Below, one piece after another: positions 9,074 to 17,020 of a DNA stretch of 33,202 nucleotides (the stretch's first letter is position 1; every line of letters begins with the position of its first letter). The DNA comes from DASWHR01 sp036398095 (lineage in GTDB: Bacteria; Actinomycetota; AC-67), in assembly GCA_036398095.1 (NCBI GenBank), contig DASWHR010000047.1:1-33202 (forward strand). The letters run 5' to 3'. Made by a program: the position numbers and the translations under genes. A model generated the notes under the pieces. It saw only the letters and a list, made by a program, of their open reading frames with translations, made no database searches and was not told the DNA's origin.

Positions 9074-9550
9074 GTGGCAGACCCAATCGAGATAGCACGT
9101 GCTTTCCTTGATGCTTATCGTACGCGAGAAGCGCATGCCGGTCTCACGGATGTATCCCCCGCCGCTGATTGGAGCGAGCACGAGGGGAAGATCGAGATTG
9201 GGATCGAACGTTCGGTCCCATTTGAAATCGGTGAAGGTCAAGTCGCAGATGATCCAAACGAGTGGGCAGAAGATGCGGTTTTCGATGCGATCGAGAGTTC
9301 GGCGAGCGCGGGGCTGGAATTGCTCATCCAGTTGGCCCAGTTGGCGGAAAATGACAACGAGCGAGCGTATATTGCAGCAAGCGTGCTCGAAGACCTCCTG
9401 GCATTCCAAGGCAAACAAGTCCTGGAGCGTCTAGAGCAAAGCCCCGAACAGACGGTGACCATTAAGAGTCTGTTTCCATATGTTTGGCCATCGCGTTTAT
9501 CTCCCGCGACTCGCGCACGCTTTCGCCGAATAATGTCGGACGAAGCATGA
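9074..9550 (+). CDS. Small acidic helical protein, candidate immunity partner of the RHS protein
   Basis: A 158-residue cytosolic protein with no signal peptide or membrane segment. The GTG start at 9074 has GGAGG at 9061-9065, only 42 bases after the RHS stop, so the two are probably co-transcribed. The N-terminus (IEIARAFLDAYRT) and the C-terminal part (ASVLEDLLAFQG, then FPYVWPSRLSPATRARFRRIM) resemble, from memory, the DUF6869 type of small helical proteins. The acidic centre contrasts with the basic tip of the RHS protein, which would suit binding. An immunity role is inferred only from position, size and charge. It could instead be an unrelated cargo gene. Confidence 0.7.
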   Translation: MADPIEIARAFLDAYRTREAHAGLTDVSPAADWSEHEGKIEIGIERSVPFEIGEGQVADDPNEWAEDAVFDAIESSASAGLELLIQLAQLAENDNERAYIAASVLEDLLAFQGKQVLERLEQSPEQTVTIKSLFPYVWPSRLSPATRARFRRIMSDEA

Positions 9551-9733
9551 GGAGGATGAGCCGGCCGTGTCGTGCATGCATCCATCGAGCCGCGCTTCGC
9601 CGAGGTCGAAGACTGATTTGATGAGGAGTCCCACTGCGGACGCGAGCGCCCGTCTACATCGCGACTTATCTTCGGGAGGCTCATCGCAGAAGGGACGCTC
9701 AGCGGGGACTGTTCCCGGCTTCGTTGACTCCTG

Positions 9734-10015
9734 GTGTGTGAGGATTACGGTCCGCTGGCGCGCGAGGCGGAGTTCGAGCGTGAGATCGCGACGTTGGAGC
9801 AGCAGTTGGGCCGGATGACGTCGATCGCGGATCTGCGGGGAAAATTCTTGCGGCGACTCCCGTGAGAGCACGCGCCAGCATGGCGATGCTGCGCCGAGCC
9901 GGCTACAACGTGAACGCAAACGCGTGCATCGGCTGATGAAAGCCTGGGGGTTCCTTCGCTTCGCCAAGAAGCGGCATCCGAAGCGCCGGGGTCGCCCGTT
10001 CGAGGTGAGCGCGTC
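9734..10015 (+). pseudogene. Degraded IS3-like transposase remnant
   Basis: Two broken pieces of an IS3-type transposase lie here. Bases 9734 to about 9864 encode a heptad-like OrfA end (EFEREIATLEQQLGRM) that stops at a TGA. Bases about 9862-10015 encode the OrfB helix-turn-helix region: RASMAMLRRAGYNV in one frame, then after a one-base shift near 9910 KRVHRLMKAWGFLRFAKKR and RRGRPFEV. The DDE catalytic core that should follow is missing: the sequence departs from the family after PFEV, just before copy 2 of the 40-base repeat. It cannot encode an active enzyme. The rest of the gene-free stretch 9551-10094 shows no other gene. Confidence 0.7.
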
Positions 10016-10034
10016 GTCCGTTCCCCCGCCCCTC

Positions 10035-10074
10035 TGTCGATCGCGTCCGATTCTTGCCAGCATGAGATGGTCCC
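10035..10074. repeat. 40-base direct repeat, copy 2
   Basis: Identical in sequence and orientation to 1269-1308. It begins about 20 bases after the transposase remnant and ends 20 bases before the ada start codon, so it marks the right edge of the RHS-containing accessory block. The spacing leaves the repair operon almost no native upstream DNA. Confidence 0.85.
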
Positions 10075-10094
10075 GATGGCGTAGAACGTGTCCT

Positions 10095-11549
10095 ATGGAG
10101 TTGGACGGGGACCGCTGCTACCGGGCGCTGCTGTCGCGCGACCGGCGATTCGACGGCCGCTTCTTCACCGGCGTGACCACGACCGGCATCTACTGCCGGC
10201 CGGTCTGCCCGGCGCCGACGCCTAAGCGCGCGAACGTGCGCTTCTATCCGACGGCCGCGGCGGCGCAGGCCGCCGGTTTTCGTCCGTGCCTGCGCTGCAA
10301 GCCCGAGCATTCCGCCGGGACGCCGGCGTGGCCCGCGGTTCCCGAGCCGGTTTCGCGCGCGCTGGCGCTGATCGGGTCGGGCGCGCTGGACGACGGCAGC
10401 GTGAACGATCTGGCGGCGCGGGTGGGCGTGGGCGGCCGGCAGTTGCGGCGCCTGTTCGACGCGCATGTGGGCGCCGCGCCGCTGGCCGTGGGGCGCGCGC
10501 GACGCGTGCACTTCGCCAAGCGCATGCTCGACGAGACGGACCGGCCGGTGACCGAGATCGCGTTCGCCGCCGGCTACGGCAGCGTGCGCTCGTTCAACCA
10601 CGATTTCGCGGCGACGTTCAAGCGGCCGCCGAGCGAGGTGCGCCGCACGGGACGCCGCGGCCCGGCCGGCGCGATCGCGATGCGGCTGGCGTACCGGCCG
10701 CCGCTGGACTGGTCTTCGCTCGCATCGTTCGTGGCGGTGCGCGCAACGCGGGGGGTCGAGGTGGTGACGGCCGATGCGTACCGGCGCACGATCGTCGCCG
10801 ACGACGCGCCCGGCTCGATCGAGATCCGCTTCGTTCCCGGTGAGGCGCATCTGATGTTGACGGTCACGACCGCGTCGCCGGCTCGTCTGCTGGGCATCGT
10901 CGAGCGCGCGCGGCGGATCGCCGACTTGGGCGCCGACCCGATGTCGATCGCCGATTCGCTTTCCGGCGATGCTTTCATGGCCGGCTTGGTGCGCGCGCGG
11001 CCGGGCTTGCGCGTGCCCGGCGCGTGGGACGGCTTCGAAGTCGCGGTGCGCGCAATCGTGGGCCAGCAAGTGTCGGTCGCCGGCGCGACGACCGTCGCAT
11101 CGCGTCTGGTCGAGTTGTTCGGCAAGCCGGTCGAGACGGATCTGGGTCCCGGGCTGACGCACCTGTTTCCGTCGGCCGCGACGCTCGCCTCGGCCGAGGT
11201 CGAAGCGGCGGGGCTCCGCGGCGCGCAGGCGGACGCGATCCGCGCGCTGGCTCGCGCGATCTGCGACGGGACGCTTTCGATCGACGCCTCGGCGGGATTG
11301 GACGATCTCGTGTCGCGCATGACGCGGCTGCCGGGCGTGGGCGATTGGACGGCTCACTACGTCGCGATGCGCGCGTGCGGCGAGCCCGACGCGTTTCCCG
11401 CCTCGGACTTGGGGTTGCGCAAAGCCGCCGGGGACGCGGCCCCGGCGACGGCGCGAGCGTTGACGGCGCGCGCGCAGGCGTGGCGGCCGTGGCGCTCGTA
11501 TGCCGCGATGCATCTGTGGCGATCGCTTTCGGACAAGGAGACGGCATGA
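10095..11549 (+). CDS. Ada-AlkA fusion: methylphosphotriester acceptor/activator and 3-methyladenine glycosylase
   Basis: A 484-residue fusion. Residues 1-80 are the Ada zinc domain, with Cys34, Cys38, Cys65 and Cys68 (GIYCRPVC, RPCLRCKP); in E. coli Ada the first of these takes the methyl group from DNA phosphotriesters. About 85-185 is an AraC-type DNA-binding region (FAAGYGSVRSFNHDF). About 200-484 is AlkA: the N-terminal fold, GQQVS helix, helix-hairpin-helix LPGVGDWTAHY and probable catalytic Asp438 in PASDLGL. It excises alkylated bases in the cytoplasm and probably activates its own operon. ATG 10095 matches the family N-terminus; the frame stays open further upstream into the IS remnant, which is fortuitous. 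No clear Shine-Dalgarno is seen. It overlaps ogt by 4 bases. Confidence 0.93.
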   Translation: MELDGDRCYRALLSRDRRFDGRFFTGVTTTGIYCRPVCPAPTPKRANVRFYPTAAAAQAAGFRPCLRCKPEHSAGTPAWPAVPEPVSRALALIGSGALDDGSVNDLAARVGVGGRQLRRLFDAHVGAAPLAVGRARRVHFAKRMLDETDRPVTEIAFAAGYGSVRSFNHDFAATFKRPPSEVRRTGRRGPAGAIAMRLAYRPPLDWSSLASFVAVRATRGVEVVTADAYRRTIVADDAPGSIEIRFVPGEAHLMLTVTTASPARLLGIVERARRIADLGADPMSIADSLSGDAFMAGLVRARPGLRVPGAWDGFEVAVRAIVGQQVSVAGATTVASRLVELFGKPVETDLGPGLTHLFPSAATLASAEVEAAGLRGAQADAIRALARAICDGTLSIDASAGLDDLVSRMTRLPGVGDWTAHYVAMRACGEPDAFPASDLGLRKAAGDAAPATARALTARAQAWRPWRSYAAMHLWRSLSDKETA

Positions 11550-12049
11550 TGATCGTGGAAGAGCTGGAAACGCCGATCGGGACGCTGACGCTGGCGCGGT
11601 TGCGCGACGCGTTGGTGCACGTTGCCTTCGACGGGGAGTGGCCGCGCGCCGAAGCGACGCTGGGCGCCGTGTACGGCGCGGGGTCGCCGGCCCCGGCCGA
11701 ATCCGAGACGCTCAAGCGCGTCCGCGCCTACTTCGACGGCGACTTGGCTGCGATCGATGCGATCGCGGTGGCGCCGCGCGGGACGCCGTTCCGCCTGGCC
11801 GTCTGGGACGCGATGCGCGTGATCCCGCCGGGCGAGCCGATCAGCTACGCGGAGCTGGCGCGCCGCGCGGGACGGCCGGCGGCCGTGCGCGCGGCGGGGA
11901 CCGCGTGCGGCGCGAACCCGATCCCGATCGTGCTGCCGTGCCACCGGATCCTTCGGACCGGCGGCGGCATCGGCGGCTACGGCGGCGGGCGTGCGGTCAA
12001 GCGATGGCTGCTCGCCCATGAGGCCGCGCACGCGCCGGCGCGCGGATAG
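11546..12049 (+). CDS. ogt: Methylated-DNA-[protein]-cysteine S-methyltransferase
   Basis: A 167-residue suicide repair protein that takes alkyl groups from O6-alkylguanine onto its own cysteine. The active-site motif LPCHRILRTGGGIGGYGGG carries Cys132. Upstream are the helix-turn-helix segment ISYAELARRAG and the conserved AAGTACGANPIPIVLPCHR run, which contains the usual Asn. Its ATG overlaps the TGA of the Ada-AlkA gene as ATGA, so translation is coupled. Together they cover both N-alkyl and O-alkyl damage. Length is normal for the family. A second ATG directly follows the first and either may be used. Confidence 0.95.
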   Translation: MMIVEELETPIGTLTLARLRDALVHVAFDGEWPRAEATLGAVYGAGSPAPAESETLKRVRAYFDGDLAAIDAIAVAPRGTPFRLAVWDAMRVIPPGEPISYAELARRAGRPAAVRAAGTACGANPIPIVLPCHRILRTGGGIGGYGGGRAVKRWLLAHEAAHAPARG

Positions 12050-12062
12050 ACTGCGCGGCACT

Positions 12063-12593
12063 ATGCCGCGAATCGCGATCGTCGGATCGTTTTCGACCGG
12101 GAAAACCACGCTCGCCGAAGAGGCCGCGCAGCAGCTCGAGCTGCCGCTGCTGCCCGAAGTCGCGCGCGAAGTCGCTGCGATGGGCTTCAAGCTGGATAAG
12201 GACGCCACGCCCGAAACCGAGGCGCTGATCTTTCTGAAGCAGTATCGCAACGAGATGACCCATCCCGATTTCGTCGGCGACCGGTCGTTGATCGACGTGA
12301 TGACCTACGCCGGGTGGGTGCTGGACAATCAGCCGCGCCGTAAGGAGTTCGCGCTGTGGGACGAGTGCCGCGAGATCGCGCGGTATCACCTGCGCAGCCA
12401 GTACTCGCACGTGTTCTACCTGCCGATCGAGTTCCCGATAGTGCCCGACGGCCTGCGGCCGCTGGACCCCGACTTCCAGCGCGAGATCGACGAGCGCATG
12501 GTGCGCATACTCCACGACAACGCCGTCGACTACGAGCCGCTGCGCGGCTCAGTCGACGAGCGCATGGAAGCATTGGCCAAGAACCTCGACTGA
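12063..12593 (+). CDS. P-loop ATPase/kinase of the AAA_28 (NadR-like) type
   Basis: A 176-residue cytosolic protein. The Walker A motif GSFSTGKTT lies at residues 8-16, and a hydrophobic strand ending in Asp (FVGDRSLIDVMTYAGWV) follows at about 80-95. This layout matches the small AAA_28/NadR-kinase-like family, whose members phosphorylate nucleosides or related small substrates. I cannot assign the substrate. It follows ogt by 13 bases and precedes another P-loop kinase by 8, so all four genes look like one operon. A link to nucleotide handling after alkylation damage is inference. Confidence 0.75.
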   Translation: MPRIAIVGSFSTGKTTLAEEAAQQLELPLLPEVAREVAAMGFKLDKDATPETEALIFLKQYRNEMTHPDFVGDRSLIDVMTYAGWVLDNQPRRKEFALWDECREIARYHLRSQYSHVFYLPIEFPIVPDGLRPLDPDFQREIDERMVRILHDNAVDYEPLRGSVDERMEALAKNLD

Positions 12594-12601
12594 GGCTCTC
12601 G

Positions 12602-13201
12602 ATGCGCATCGTCGATCCCGACGCGCCGCACGTCGAAGCGATCCGCGCATTGGCTGCCGGCCGCGACGAGCGTCCCCTGTTGATCGCGCTCGATGGTCGC
12701 AGCGGCGTGGGAAAGTCCACGCTGGCGCTCAAGATGGCGGTTGCGCTTCGCGGCGAGATCGTCGATTCGGACAGTTTCTATTCGGGTGGGACGCTTGCGG
12801 ATTGGCACCGAAGCAGCGCCACCGAGAAGGCCGAACGGGCCATCGACTGGCGGCGGTTGCGGGTCGACGCTCTCGAGCCTCTCGCCGCCGGCCGCACGGC
12901 CCGGTGGCACCCGTTCGACTGGGACGCCGGTGAAGGGCTCTCGCCGCGCGAGGTCATCGTCGCGCCGGCGCCCGTCGTGATCGTGGACGGGGTGTATTCG
13001 GGACGGCCGGAACTGGCCGACTTGATCGGCGTTGCGGTGCTCGTCGGCCTCGAGGATTCCGTTCGACGGGCACGGCTGCATGCCCGCGACGCCGAATGGT
13101 TCGACGAGCGATGGCATGCGGTTTGGGACGAAGCAGAGCAGCACTACTTCGCGAAAGTCGCTCCTTTGGAGCGTTTCGATGTGGTCGTCGAGCGAGATTG
13201 A
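12602..13201 (+). CDS. Uridine kinase-like P-loop protein
   Basis: A 199-residue protein with Walker A ALDGRSGVGKSTLAL at residues 29-43 and an Asp-rich strand SDSFYSGG that fits the nucleoside-binding Asp of uridine kinase/phosphoribulokinase relatives. VVIVDGVYSGRPELADLI fits the usual 'EG...' strand of the family with D in place of E. The late HARD...WFDERW segment could form the lid. It acts in the cytoplasm, probably phosphorylating a nucleoside or other small alcohol, with the substrate unknown. It is last in the repair operon and ends 8 bases from the convergent HNH gene. Confidence 0.75.
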   Translation: MRIVDPDAPHVEAIRALAAGRDERPLLIALDGRSGVGKSTLALKMAVALRGEIVDSDSFYSGGTLADWHRSSATEKAERAIDWRRLRVDALEPLAAGRTARWHPFDWDAGEGLSPREVIVAPAPVVIVDGVYSGRPELADLIGVAVLVGLEDSVRRARLHARDAEWFDERWHAVWDEAEQHYFAKVAPLERFDVVVERD

Positions 13202-13209
13202 GCGTGTCG

Positions 13210-14427
13210 CTACGATCCGCGGGGCGGCCCGAGCGGTGGCGGGCTTTCGTAGCGGCGGCGGCGGTGGGTGAATGTGATGCTGCCGCCTGGGTTGATGGTG
13301 ATCTTCCAGCTGCGGTTGTGGATGCGTCGGTGGCAGCGGCGGCAGAGGCTGAGGAGGTTTTCGGGTGCGGATCGGCCGCCGTTGATGCGGTGGATTATGT
13401 GGTGCAAGTCTGTCCAGTTGAGGGGCCGGTGGCAGCCGGGGAAGCGGCAGCCCTGGTCGCGAGCTTGGACGGCGCGGCGGATGCGGCGGGGGATGGGTGA
13501 TGTTGGGTCGCCGATGGCGATTGGCTGGCCGTTGCGGAACACGATCGTTTGGATGTCGCTGTCGCAGAGCATTGTTTGGGTCCCGATCGGGGAGAGGAGC
13601 GGCGCGCGGCCGGTGAGGGCCCAGAGGAGTCGTGCTGCGGCGTCGTTGTTGGTGAGGTCGGCGATGTCGATGATGGCGGCGATGACCGGCCGGGATCTGC
13701 TCTGGCGGTGGCCGCCGGCTCGGCTGGTGAGTGCGATGAGTGCGTCGTAGCGCATCTGGGCGCGTGTGCGGGGATCGTCTGCGGTGGTGGGGTCGGGTGG
13801 GCCGGCTTCGCGGTCGAGTGCGTTGATGAGGCCGGCGATGGAGCTGGTGTCGCCTTCGCCGTAGAAGCTTGCGCGGCCGTCGAGGTGGGGTTGGAAGGCG
13901 ATGAAGCTGCGCTCGACGGCGTTTGTTTCGCGTTGCTGGGTGAGGTCGCGGCGTCGGCGTGTGGCTTCGTCTTCGACGAGGCCGACGAGTTGGTCGGGGT
14001 CGGCGTTGATCGCGGTGGGGATCTGCTCGCCGATGAGCCGGTCGATTTCAATTCGATCCTGGGTGCGGCACGGTTTGACGGCATGGGCGATGCTGCGGGT
14101 CTGTGACCAGGAGAGCACGCCTGATTGGGCGGCGGCCATGGTGCGCGGCATCGAGGATGCGATGGCGGCGATGCGGGTGATCGCGCGGGACTCGTAGCTG
14201 GTTTGGCGCGCATCCAATTGCAGCATGATTTCGGCGGGAAGGCCGGCGCCGGTTTCGAAGCCGCCGCGCGCGACGACCGCGGCCGCGGTTGCGGTCAGCC
14301 GATCCGCGGCACGCACCGCGTCGACGGCCAGCTCGGGCGCTTCGGCCGCCAGACGCTGCACCCGATCGACGGCACGCGACAACTCCGCACGCGCATCGGC
14401 GATGGTGGAACGTTCCATCGAAAGCAT
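13210..14427 (-). CDS. DUF222 / 13E12-repeat HNH endonuclease-like protein
   Basis: A 405-residue protein. Residues about 10-290 match the helical DUF222 region common in actinobacteria. The C-terminus, about 325-380, is a zinc-type HNH nuclease: CRFPGC, then DLHHIIHRINGG, then NLLSLCRRCHRRIH, giving paired Cys-x-x-Cys ligands and the catalytic His pair. Such genes often occur in many copies and are linked to mobile DNA, although their substrate is usually unknown. The coding strand is strongly A+C-rich, unlike its neighbours. The ATG at 14427 lacks a clear ribosome-binding site, and a second ATG lies 3 codons on. It ends tail to tail with the kinase gene. Confidence 0.9.
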   Translation of the reverse strand: MLSMERSTIADARAELSRAVDRVQRLAAEAPELAVDAVRAADRLTATAAAVVARGGFETGAGLPAEIMLQLDARQTSYESRAITRIAAIASSMPRTMAAAQSGVLSWSQTRSIAHAVKPCRTQDRIEIDRLIGEQIPTAINADPDQLVGLVEDEATRRRRDLTQQRETNAVERSFIAFQPHLDGRASFYGEGDTSSIAGLINALDREAGPPDPTTADDPRTRAQMRYDALIALTSRAGGHRQSRSRPVIAAIIDIADLTNNDAAARLLWALTGRAPLLSPIGTQTMLCDSDIQTIVFRNGQPIAIGDPTSPIPRRIRRAVQARDQGCRFPGCHRPLNWTDLHHIIHRINGGRSAPENLLSLCRRCHRRIHNRSWKITINPGGSITFTHRRRRYESPPPLGPPRGS

Positions 14428-14470
14428 GCGACAACCATAGACGAGGGGTACGACAACAACGATTGATCGG

Positions 14471-15358
14471 CTAGAGCAGGGCGGCTACGATTGCGCGAGC
14501 GATTGCGTCGATGGCCGCGTCGTCGATGTCGAGCGGCGGCGCGATGATCAGCGTGTTGCCGGCGGCGGTGGCGTGCGGGATGCGGGCCGCGAACGGCGCG
14601 GCATCAAGCGGCTCCTTCGACTCTTTGTCTTCGACCAGCTCGATGCCGGCAAGCAGGCCGCGCACGCGCACGTCGCCGACGCGCGGATGGCCGGCGAGCG
14701 TGGTGAGCGCATCGGTCAGGTTCGACGCTTTGCGTCGCGCCTCGCCGAGGAAGGTCCCGTGCGTCACTCGACGCAGGTGCGACAGCGCGTCCGTGACCGC
14801 GGCGTCGCCGGCCGATCCACCGGGAATGGCCCCCTTCGAAAGGGTTGCGCCGATGCCGGGCGCGATGCCCCGGCCGGCGACGAGCACATCCGGCGCGATG
14901 CCGTCGCGCGTGACCGCCCAGAGAAAACCGCTGCGGCCGCCGCCCGTGGTGCGCTCGTCGGCGATCAGGCTCGCGCCGGCCGCATCGCACAGCTCGCGCA
15001 CGCGGCGCAGATGACCGGGGGGCGCCGTGATCATGCCGCCGGCGATCTCGGCGGCGGGCTCGACGACGACGGCGGCCCCGGAATGATCCCGCAGGATCGT
15101 CGCGAGCGAGTCCAGACACGCGATCTCGCACGACGGATAGGTCAGGCCGATCGGGCATCGATAGCAGTAGGGGGACAGGGCCCGGAGCGCTCCATCGATT
15201 GGTGTCGCGGGATGCTGCATCGTCACGACGGCGGACGCGGCGGCGGACGCGATCGCAGCCGCCAGCGCCGCGTCACCGGAGGCGTGAAGCGAGACCTCAA
15301 TGAGCCCCGGCGGAGCCTGGGCCGCGAGCAGCGCGATCAGATCGTCGGCGGCGGACAT
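14471..15358 (-). CDS. Shortened class III aminotransferase-like protein lacking the catalytic lysine
   Basis: A 295-residue protein related to PLP class III aminotransferases, which usually run to 400-450 residues. The first hundred or so residues of the family are missing: it opens near the 'nSGaEA' step (HASGDAALAAA, residues 25-35). Conserved landmarks follow: PYCYRCPIG (63-71), VVEPAAEIAGGMI (98-110), the PLP-pyridine Asp in ADERTTGGGRSG (Asp134), and APDVLVAGRGIAPG. There the Schiff-base lysine of the family is Arg163. It therefore probably cannot act as a normal aminotransferase and may be a pseudoenzyme with a binding or regulatory role. It follows the HD-domain gene by 23 bases. An assembly error is unlikely, since the frame is intact. 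Confidence 0.8.
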   Translation of the reverse strand: MSAADDLIALLAAQAPPGLIEVSLHASGDAALAAAIASAAASAVVTMQHPATPIDGALRALSPYCYRCPIGLTYPSCEIACLDSLATILRDHSGAAVVVEPAAEIAGGMITAPPGHLRRVRELCDAAGASLIADERTTGGGRSGFLWAVTRDGIAPDVLVAGRGIAPGIGATLSKGAIPGGSAGDAAVTDALSHLRRVTHGTFLGEARRKASNLTDALTTLAGHPRVGDVRVRGLLAGIELVEDKESKEPLDAAPFAARIPHATAAGNTLIIAPPLDIDDAAIDAIARAIVAALL

Positions 15359-15381
15359 CGGCCGCCATGATAGGCGGGCCG

Positions 15382-15930
15382 CTAGGCGTCGATGCTTGTG
15401 CCGGCGCGTGCGTCGATCATCTCGCCGGCCATCCGCACGGCCGTGGGCGTATAGAGCGCCGAGGCCGTCTCGCGAAGCTCGTCTTCGTTCGTTGCAACGG
15501 ATTCGGCGATCCGAGCGAGCAAGCAGACGTCGTGCAGCAGTTGCTCGGCGTGCGTTTCGGGCTCGGCGGCATCCGCGCCCAGGCGCGTGCCGCCGTGGCG
15601 GCGGATCGCGGTCGCGACGGCGCCGGAGAAATCCCCGTCGGCGCCGACGGCGTCGAGCATCTCGGCGGCGAGCGCAGCGGAGGCGTCGGGTGAGGCGGCC
15701 GGCCGGGTCTTCGCCGCGGCCGCATCGTGAAGGATCGCCGCCGTTCGAAGCAGCGAGTATTCGAGCGTGTTGAGGCTTTCGCCTTCGGAGAGATCCTCGA
15801 CCAGCATGGTGACGCGATACATGTGGTCCTCCAGCGCGGCGAGGGTCGCGGCGCCGGCGCCGCAGGCTCGGTGGCGGCGGCGGACGGCGTCGGCGAGCGC
15901 GGAGACGTCCTGCGGGCTGATGGGATTCAT
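15382..15930 (-). CDS. HD-domain putative metal-dependent phosphohydrolase
   Basis: A 182-residue protein from the favoured ATG at 15930. It has HD-superfamily landmarks in order: His36 in EDHMYRV, His68-Asp69 in AAILHDAAA, a later His in AIRRHGG, and Asp in LLHDVCLLARI. These would bind one or two metal ions for phosphate-ester hydrolysis in the cytoplasm; the substrate is unknown. An earlier ATG at 15939 overlaps the esterase TGA as ATGA, but the GGAGGG site touches that ATG and sits 9 bases from the 15930 ATG, which decides the start. It is translationally coupled to the esterase. Confidence 0.75.
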   Translation of the reverse strand: MNPISPQDVSALADAVRRRHRACGAGAATLAALEDHMYRVTMLVEDLSEGESLNTLEYSLLRTAAILHDAAAAKTRPAASPDASAALAAEMLDAVGADGDFSGAVATAIRRHGGTRLGADAAEPETHAEQLLHDVCLLARIAESVATNEDELRETASALYTPTAVRMAGEMIDARAGTSIDA

Positions 15931-15935
15931 ACGGG

Positions 15936-16949
15936 TCATCCCTCCGGTGGCAAAAGTGCCTTGGTCAGTAGGGGAAGCGACGAGTCGTATCGGTACGGGA
16001 TGCTCATGTGGCCGGCGTCGAACTCCTCGTGCACGACCTCGATACCAAGCGAACGGATTTTCGACACCGCCCAGCGGGCTCCCACGTCCAGGAACCACTC
16101 GTCCCGCTTTCCGCAGTCGATGAAGATCAGTCGCTGGGACCGGAGCGCTTCGGCTTTCGCGCCGATCATGCGGACCGGATCGTGGGCCAGCCACCGGTCC
16201 CACACGGCCGGGACGATCTGTCCGGTGGTCGTGTCGAAGGGCAGATCGAAGCCGATTTCGGCATCGGGGTTGGGCGAGTAGCACGACGCCATCGCGAGGT
16301 CGTTGAGCGTCGCGAAGTAGCCGTCGCCGCGGTCGCGGCGCTCGCGGAAGGTCTCAAGGAACCGCGCGGGCGTCAGATCGTTGTGCCAGAGGTAGCGCAG
16401 CGTCTTGGGGAATTCGCTCATGTAGCAGTACTCGAAGGCCATGTCACCCGAATGGCACGCGAACGCGCCGAGCACCTCGGGAAAGTCCATCGCCAGCCGG
16501 ATGGCGCCGTATCCGCCGGAGGACTTGCCGAAGATCCCGCGCCCATCGCGGTGGGGGATCGTGCGGAAGGTCGTGTCGGCCCACGGGACGATCTCTTCGA
16601 TCACGTAGCGCGCGTACGGGCCGGTCGCCGCCGAGTCGATGAACTGCGAGCCGCCGTAGCGGGTGATCGCATCCACCATCACCACGATCGCCTCGCCCAT
16701 CGAACCGGCCTCGATCAGCCGATCGATTCGAACGTCGAGCGAGTCGTCGAGAAAGTTTTCGTTGAGGTGCATCCGGCCGGTGCCGGTGAATCCCGTGATC
16801 GCGAGAATCAGCGGATAGCGACGGCCGGGTTCCTCGTCGTAGGAGGGAGGCAGGTAGACCGGGGTTATCCGGTCGGCCGGGTCGCCGAGGGGATTGCCGC
16901 GCAGGAGCGCGGATTCCACGACCGGACGGACCACGGAGCCCCGTTTCAT
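15936..16949 (-). CDS. Alpha/beta-fold esterase of the putative esterase (esterase D-like) family
   Basis: A 337-residue protein without a signal peptide. The nucleophile elbow GKSSGG holds Ser143. The acid is probably the Asp of CGKRDEW, and the His is in FDAGHMSIPYRY near the end. The early YPLILAITGFTG strand provides the oxyanion-hole region, and VIEEIVPWADTTFR is the helix typical of this family, which includes feruloyl and S-formylglutathione esterases. The physiological ester is unknown. It is the first gene of a leftward group (HD protein, aminotransferase-like protein, HNH) and diverges from amt. Confidence 0.85.
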   Translation of the reverse strand: MKRGSVVRPVVESALLRGNPLGDPADRITPVYLPPSYDEEPGRRYPLILAITGFTGTGRMHLNENFLDDSLDVRIDRLIEAGSMGEAIVVMVDAITRYGGSQFIDSAATGPYARYVIEEIVPWADTTFRTIPHRDGRGIFGKSSGGYGAIRLAMDFPEVLGAFACHSGDMAFEYCYMSEFPKTLRYLWHNDLTPARFLETFRERRDRGDGYFATLNDLAMASCYSPNPDAEIGFDLPFDTTTGQIVPAVWDRWLAHDPVRMIGAKAEALRSQRLIFIDCGKRDEWFLDVGARWAVSKIRSLGIEVVHEEFDAGHMSIPYRYDSSLPLLTKALLPPEG

Positions 16950-17020
16950 CGGACGGCGAGCCTACCACGCCATCCCGAATCGCCCCCGGCCGGGTTTTCC
17001 ACAGGCCTTCTATCTTGGGA

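Noticed and set aside
9924..10094. In-frame upstream extension of the Ada-AlkA gene
   Set aside because: It runs through the transposase remnant and the 40-base repeat; the Ada family N-terminus begins at ATG 10095.
9903..11513. 536-codon leftward frame opposite the Ada-AlkA gene
   Set aside because: Arg/His/Pro-rich sequence without family features, opposite a clearly real gene.
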